Of a stretch of 64,000 bases of DNA, positions 62,094-64,000 are shown piece by piece. Position 1 is the first letter of the stretch. Each line of letters opens with the position of its first letter. This DNA is from Phocaeicola_A sp045545095. GTDB taxonomy: Bacteria; Bacteroidota; Bacteroidia; Bacteroidales; Bacteroidaceae. The DNA lies in the NCBI GenBank assembly GCA_045545095.1, contig JAZQAG010000029.1, forward strand, positions 124,001 to 188,000, given 5' to 3'. The notes beneath the pieces were generated by a model that had not been told where the DNA came from, searched no databases, and saw only the letters and a list, made by a program, of their open reading frames with translations. Both the position numbers and the translations under genes were made by a program.

Positions 62094-63926
62094 ATGAAAC
62101 ATATAGATAAAATAAAGATGATGATAGTGGCTGGTGGAATGCTGGCTGCTACCTCATGCTCCGACTATACCGATTACAACACAGTGCCAGAGGCTGTGGA
62201 TCCTGCAGCGGACAAGACTCTGTGGGAGAATATCTCGGCCAACAGCGAGCTGTCTGATTTTGCAGCTGTGCTGCAGAGAGTGGGGTATGACAAAGTGTTG
62301 GATGCCTCACGTACCTATACGGTATGGGCTCCGGTGAATGGCTCGTTCAATGTGGACTCATTGAATAATGTTTCTGACGAAAAGATAGTGAATGAGTTCC
62401 TGAACAACCTGATTGCCGACTATGCCCATCGCGAGACTGACCCCAACGATACCGTAGTGTTCATGCTCAACGAGAAGTTGTTGAAGTTTGGCCACAAGAA
62501 TAGCCCGGCTCTCTCTTTCGATGCCAAGAAGGTGCTTCCCAATGCAACCAATGCGGCGGTGTTCAACTACCCCAGCACCAATGGTCTGCTCTATATCGTA
62601 TCGGCACCGGCCACTTTCCGTTACAACGGTTATGAATATATCTTCAACGGAGGATTGGCTGACAGCTTGAAGAACTATGTGGAACGTTTCCACTCTGAAA
62701 CGCTCGATGAAGTTGCCTCTGTGAAAGGTGTCATCAAAGATGGTGTGCAGCACTATGATGACTCGGTGATGATTGTCAGCAACAATATTCTCGAACAACT
62801 CCGTGCACAGTTGGACAACGAGGACAGCCTCTACACGGTGGTAGTGCCTACTGACGAGGCTTGGGGAAAGGCTTATAACAAGATTGCCTCTTATTACAAG
62901 TACATCCCCTCTATTGCCTATCAGGATTTGAAGGATCCTGCCTTGCAGGGTAAGAAAGGCGCCGACATGACTGCGACTGAGGGGTCGATTACCTATTCGT
63001 TGGAAGCTGCCCCTGCCAATGCTCCCATTCAGGAGACTTCAGCCTACTGGACAGACTCTATTGCCAACTATAGGATTGTACAGAACCTGTTCTTCTCAGA
63101 GAACAATAAACGCTACAACTCCAAGTTGGCCACCGGTGCATCCTTCGTGGAGAATGATACGCTCTATACTACCAACCGCCGCCACTTGACAGGATTGCAG
63201 GCATTGGATGCCGCTACACAGGAGGTTGTACAGTTGAGTAACGGTCATGCCCGTATCATCAATGAGTTCCCCTTCCTGCCGGAAGAGACTTATGCTCCTA
63301 TCATCCGTACCCGTACACCGGCCAGAGTGGTATCTAACGAGGGTTATGAAACTCCAAATTACTATTACATGACGCGCGACGTACTTGAAGCGTTGTATCC
63401 TGACGTGTGTCAATTGGAAGATGGTGTGGAGGGACTCTCTTGGGTACAGGCTGAGATTCCTACCGGCTCGAACTTTGCGGCCGAGTTGGACTTCTATCTG
63501 TATGATGTCCTCTCTACGACCTATGATGTATCAGCCGTTATCGTGCCTGCTCATCTGACAAACCCCTTGATGACTGAAGAGGAGCGCAAACCGCTCTCCC
63601 TCTATTTCGACATCAACTATACGGATGCCAGCAACAAGCAGATTATCGGACGCTTCGATGGCGAGAAGATTGTGGAAGGAAGACCCTCTTCTGCAGCTGT
63701 GAAGAAGATCGAACCGTTCGAAGTAGCCAAGGACAAGGTGGATACCATCAAGTTGGGTCGTATCACCTTCCCTATCTGTTATGCTCACACCAATGCGCAG
63801 CCTAACATCAAGGTACAGCACTCCTTCAAGACATTCTTGTCAACACAGAAGAAGAAGTACGAACAGATTATCCGTGTGGCCGACATCATATTGGAACCGG
63901 TAGAAGTGAATGAAGAAGAGGAATAA
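62094..63926 (+). CDS. Fasciclin-domain lipoprotein
   Basis: A 610-residue lipoprotein with signal MLAATSC (acidic SDYTDYN after Cys) and two FAS1-like modules, at about 35-200 (AAVLQRVGYDKVLDASRTYTVWAPVNGSF) and about 215-410 (LEQLRAQLDNEDSLYTVVVPTDEAWGKA ... NGHARIINEFPF). A beta-rich C-terminal part follows (YDVSAVIVPAHLTNP; SLYFDINYTDASNKQIIGRF). It follows the previous fasciclin gene after 78 bases and precedes the next start by seven. All three fasciclin proteins differ in length and C-terminal domain, so they are paralogues rather than copies. Confidence 0.85.
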   Translation: MKHIDKIKMMIVAGGMLAATSCSDYTDYNTVPEAVDPAADKTLWENISANSELSDFAAVLQRVGYDKVLDASRTYTVWAPVNGSFNVDSLNNVSDEKIVNEFLNNLIADYAHRETDPNDTVVFMLNEKLLKFGHKNSPALSFDAKKVLPNATNAAVFNYPSTNGLLYIVSAPATFRYNGYEYIFNGGLADSLKNYVERFHSETLDEVASVKGVIKDGVQHYDDSVMIVSNNILEQLRAQLDNEDSLYTVVVPTDEAWGKAYNKIASYYKYIPSIAYQDLKDPALQGKKGADMTATEGSITYSLEAAPANAPIQETSAYWTDSIANYRIVQNLFFSENNKRYNSKLATGASFVENDTLYTTNRRHLTGLQALDAATQEVVQLSNGHARIINEFPFLPEETYAPIIRTRTPARVVSNEGYETPNYYYMTRDVLEALYPDVCQLEDGVEGLSWVQAEIPTGSNFAAELDFYLYDVLSTTYDVSAVIVPAHLTNPLMTEEERKPLSLYFDINYTDASNKQIIGRFDGEKIVEGRPSSAAVKKIEPFEVAKDKVDTIKLGRITFPICYAHTNAQPNIKVQHSFKTFLSTQKKKYEQIIRVADIILEPVEVNEEEE

Positions 63927-63933
63927 GCAAATT

Positions 63934-64000
63934 ATGAAGACTGATAAGAATATGAAAAATACAATGATAAATATCTTGCAGCGACAGGGTCTCAGACTCT
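63934..64000 (+). CDS. Start of a further operon gene, cut by window edge
   Basis: An ATG seven bases after the previous stop opens a frame (MKTDKNMKNTMINILQRQGLRL) that runs off the window. The spacing shows it belongs to the operon. Basic N-terminus, product not identifiable; a second SusC is one possibility. Confidence 0.5.
   Translation, partial: MKTDKNMKNTMINILQRQGLRL

Overview
The window looks like the chromosome of a gut member of the Bacteroidales, most likely Bacteroides, Phocaeicola or a close relative. Three things support this: SusC/SusD pairs and secreted lipoproteins, Bacteroidota-type promoters (TAnnTTTG at -7, sometimes with TTG about 20 bases upstream), and gene orders typical of the group (DUF1599-DoxX-tpiA-SPOR-folE; a long dcw cluster; rhaB-rhaA-rhaT-rhaD). 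I saw no phage, insertion sequence, plasmid or CRISPR.

Layout. 1-9.6 kb (+): the end of a GH127 beta-L-arabinofuranosidase, then ndk, an M23/LysM peptidase, a DUF1599-DoxX-tpiA-SPOR-folE run and a GH3 glycosidase closed by a strong terminator. 10-16.5 kb (-): a secreted protein with two similar modules; a visibly GC-richer three-gene cassette (putative GT-C membrane protein, DPPR-synthase-like UbiA prenyltransferase, HAD phosphatase); and a beta-solenoid-like lipoprotein. 16.8-18.6 kb (+): a TPR/transmembrane/coiled-coil protein with a possible C-terminal DNA-binding region. 19.2-35 kb (-): the complete dcw operon mraZ-rsmH-ftsL-ftsI-murE-mraY-murD-ftsW-murG-murC-ftsQ-ftsA-ftsZ, with a candidate MraZ autoregulatory site. 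35.5-40.5 kb (+): L-rhamnose catabolism plus a small L7/L12-C-terminal-like membrane protein. 40.6-47.2 kb (mostly -): rplS, a PorT-like barrel, a divergent 2[4Fe-4S] ferredoxin, an aminotransferase, ribBA, a LptF/G-type permease and a START-like protein. 47.4 kb (-): tRNA-Met(CAT). 47.9-50.6 kb (+): a large secreted protein. 51.5-64 kb (+): an operon with a fasciclin-domain lipoprotein, SusC, SusD, two more fasciclin lipoproteins and the start of a further gene.

How the genes work together. The dcw block supplies peptidoglycan precursors and the divisome. The rha block converts L-rhamnose to DHAP and lactaldehyde, and tpiA (elsewhere in the window) handles DHAP. GH127 and GH3 fit plant polysaccharide use. 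The fasciclin-SusCD operon has no glycosidase, so its substrate may not be a conventional polysaccharide. The UbiA-HAD-GT-C cassette resembles the mycobacterial route to lipid-linked ribofuranose donors.

Intergenic DNA holds several repeat families: a mosaic repeat near 9.9, 18.7, 47.3 and 50.8 kb, 7-bp CATAAnT repeats just before start codons inside operons, and a 21-bp palindromic tandem array upstream of the fasciclin-SusCD operon. All calls come from reading the sequence; no database search or computation was run.
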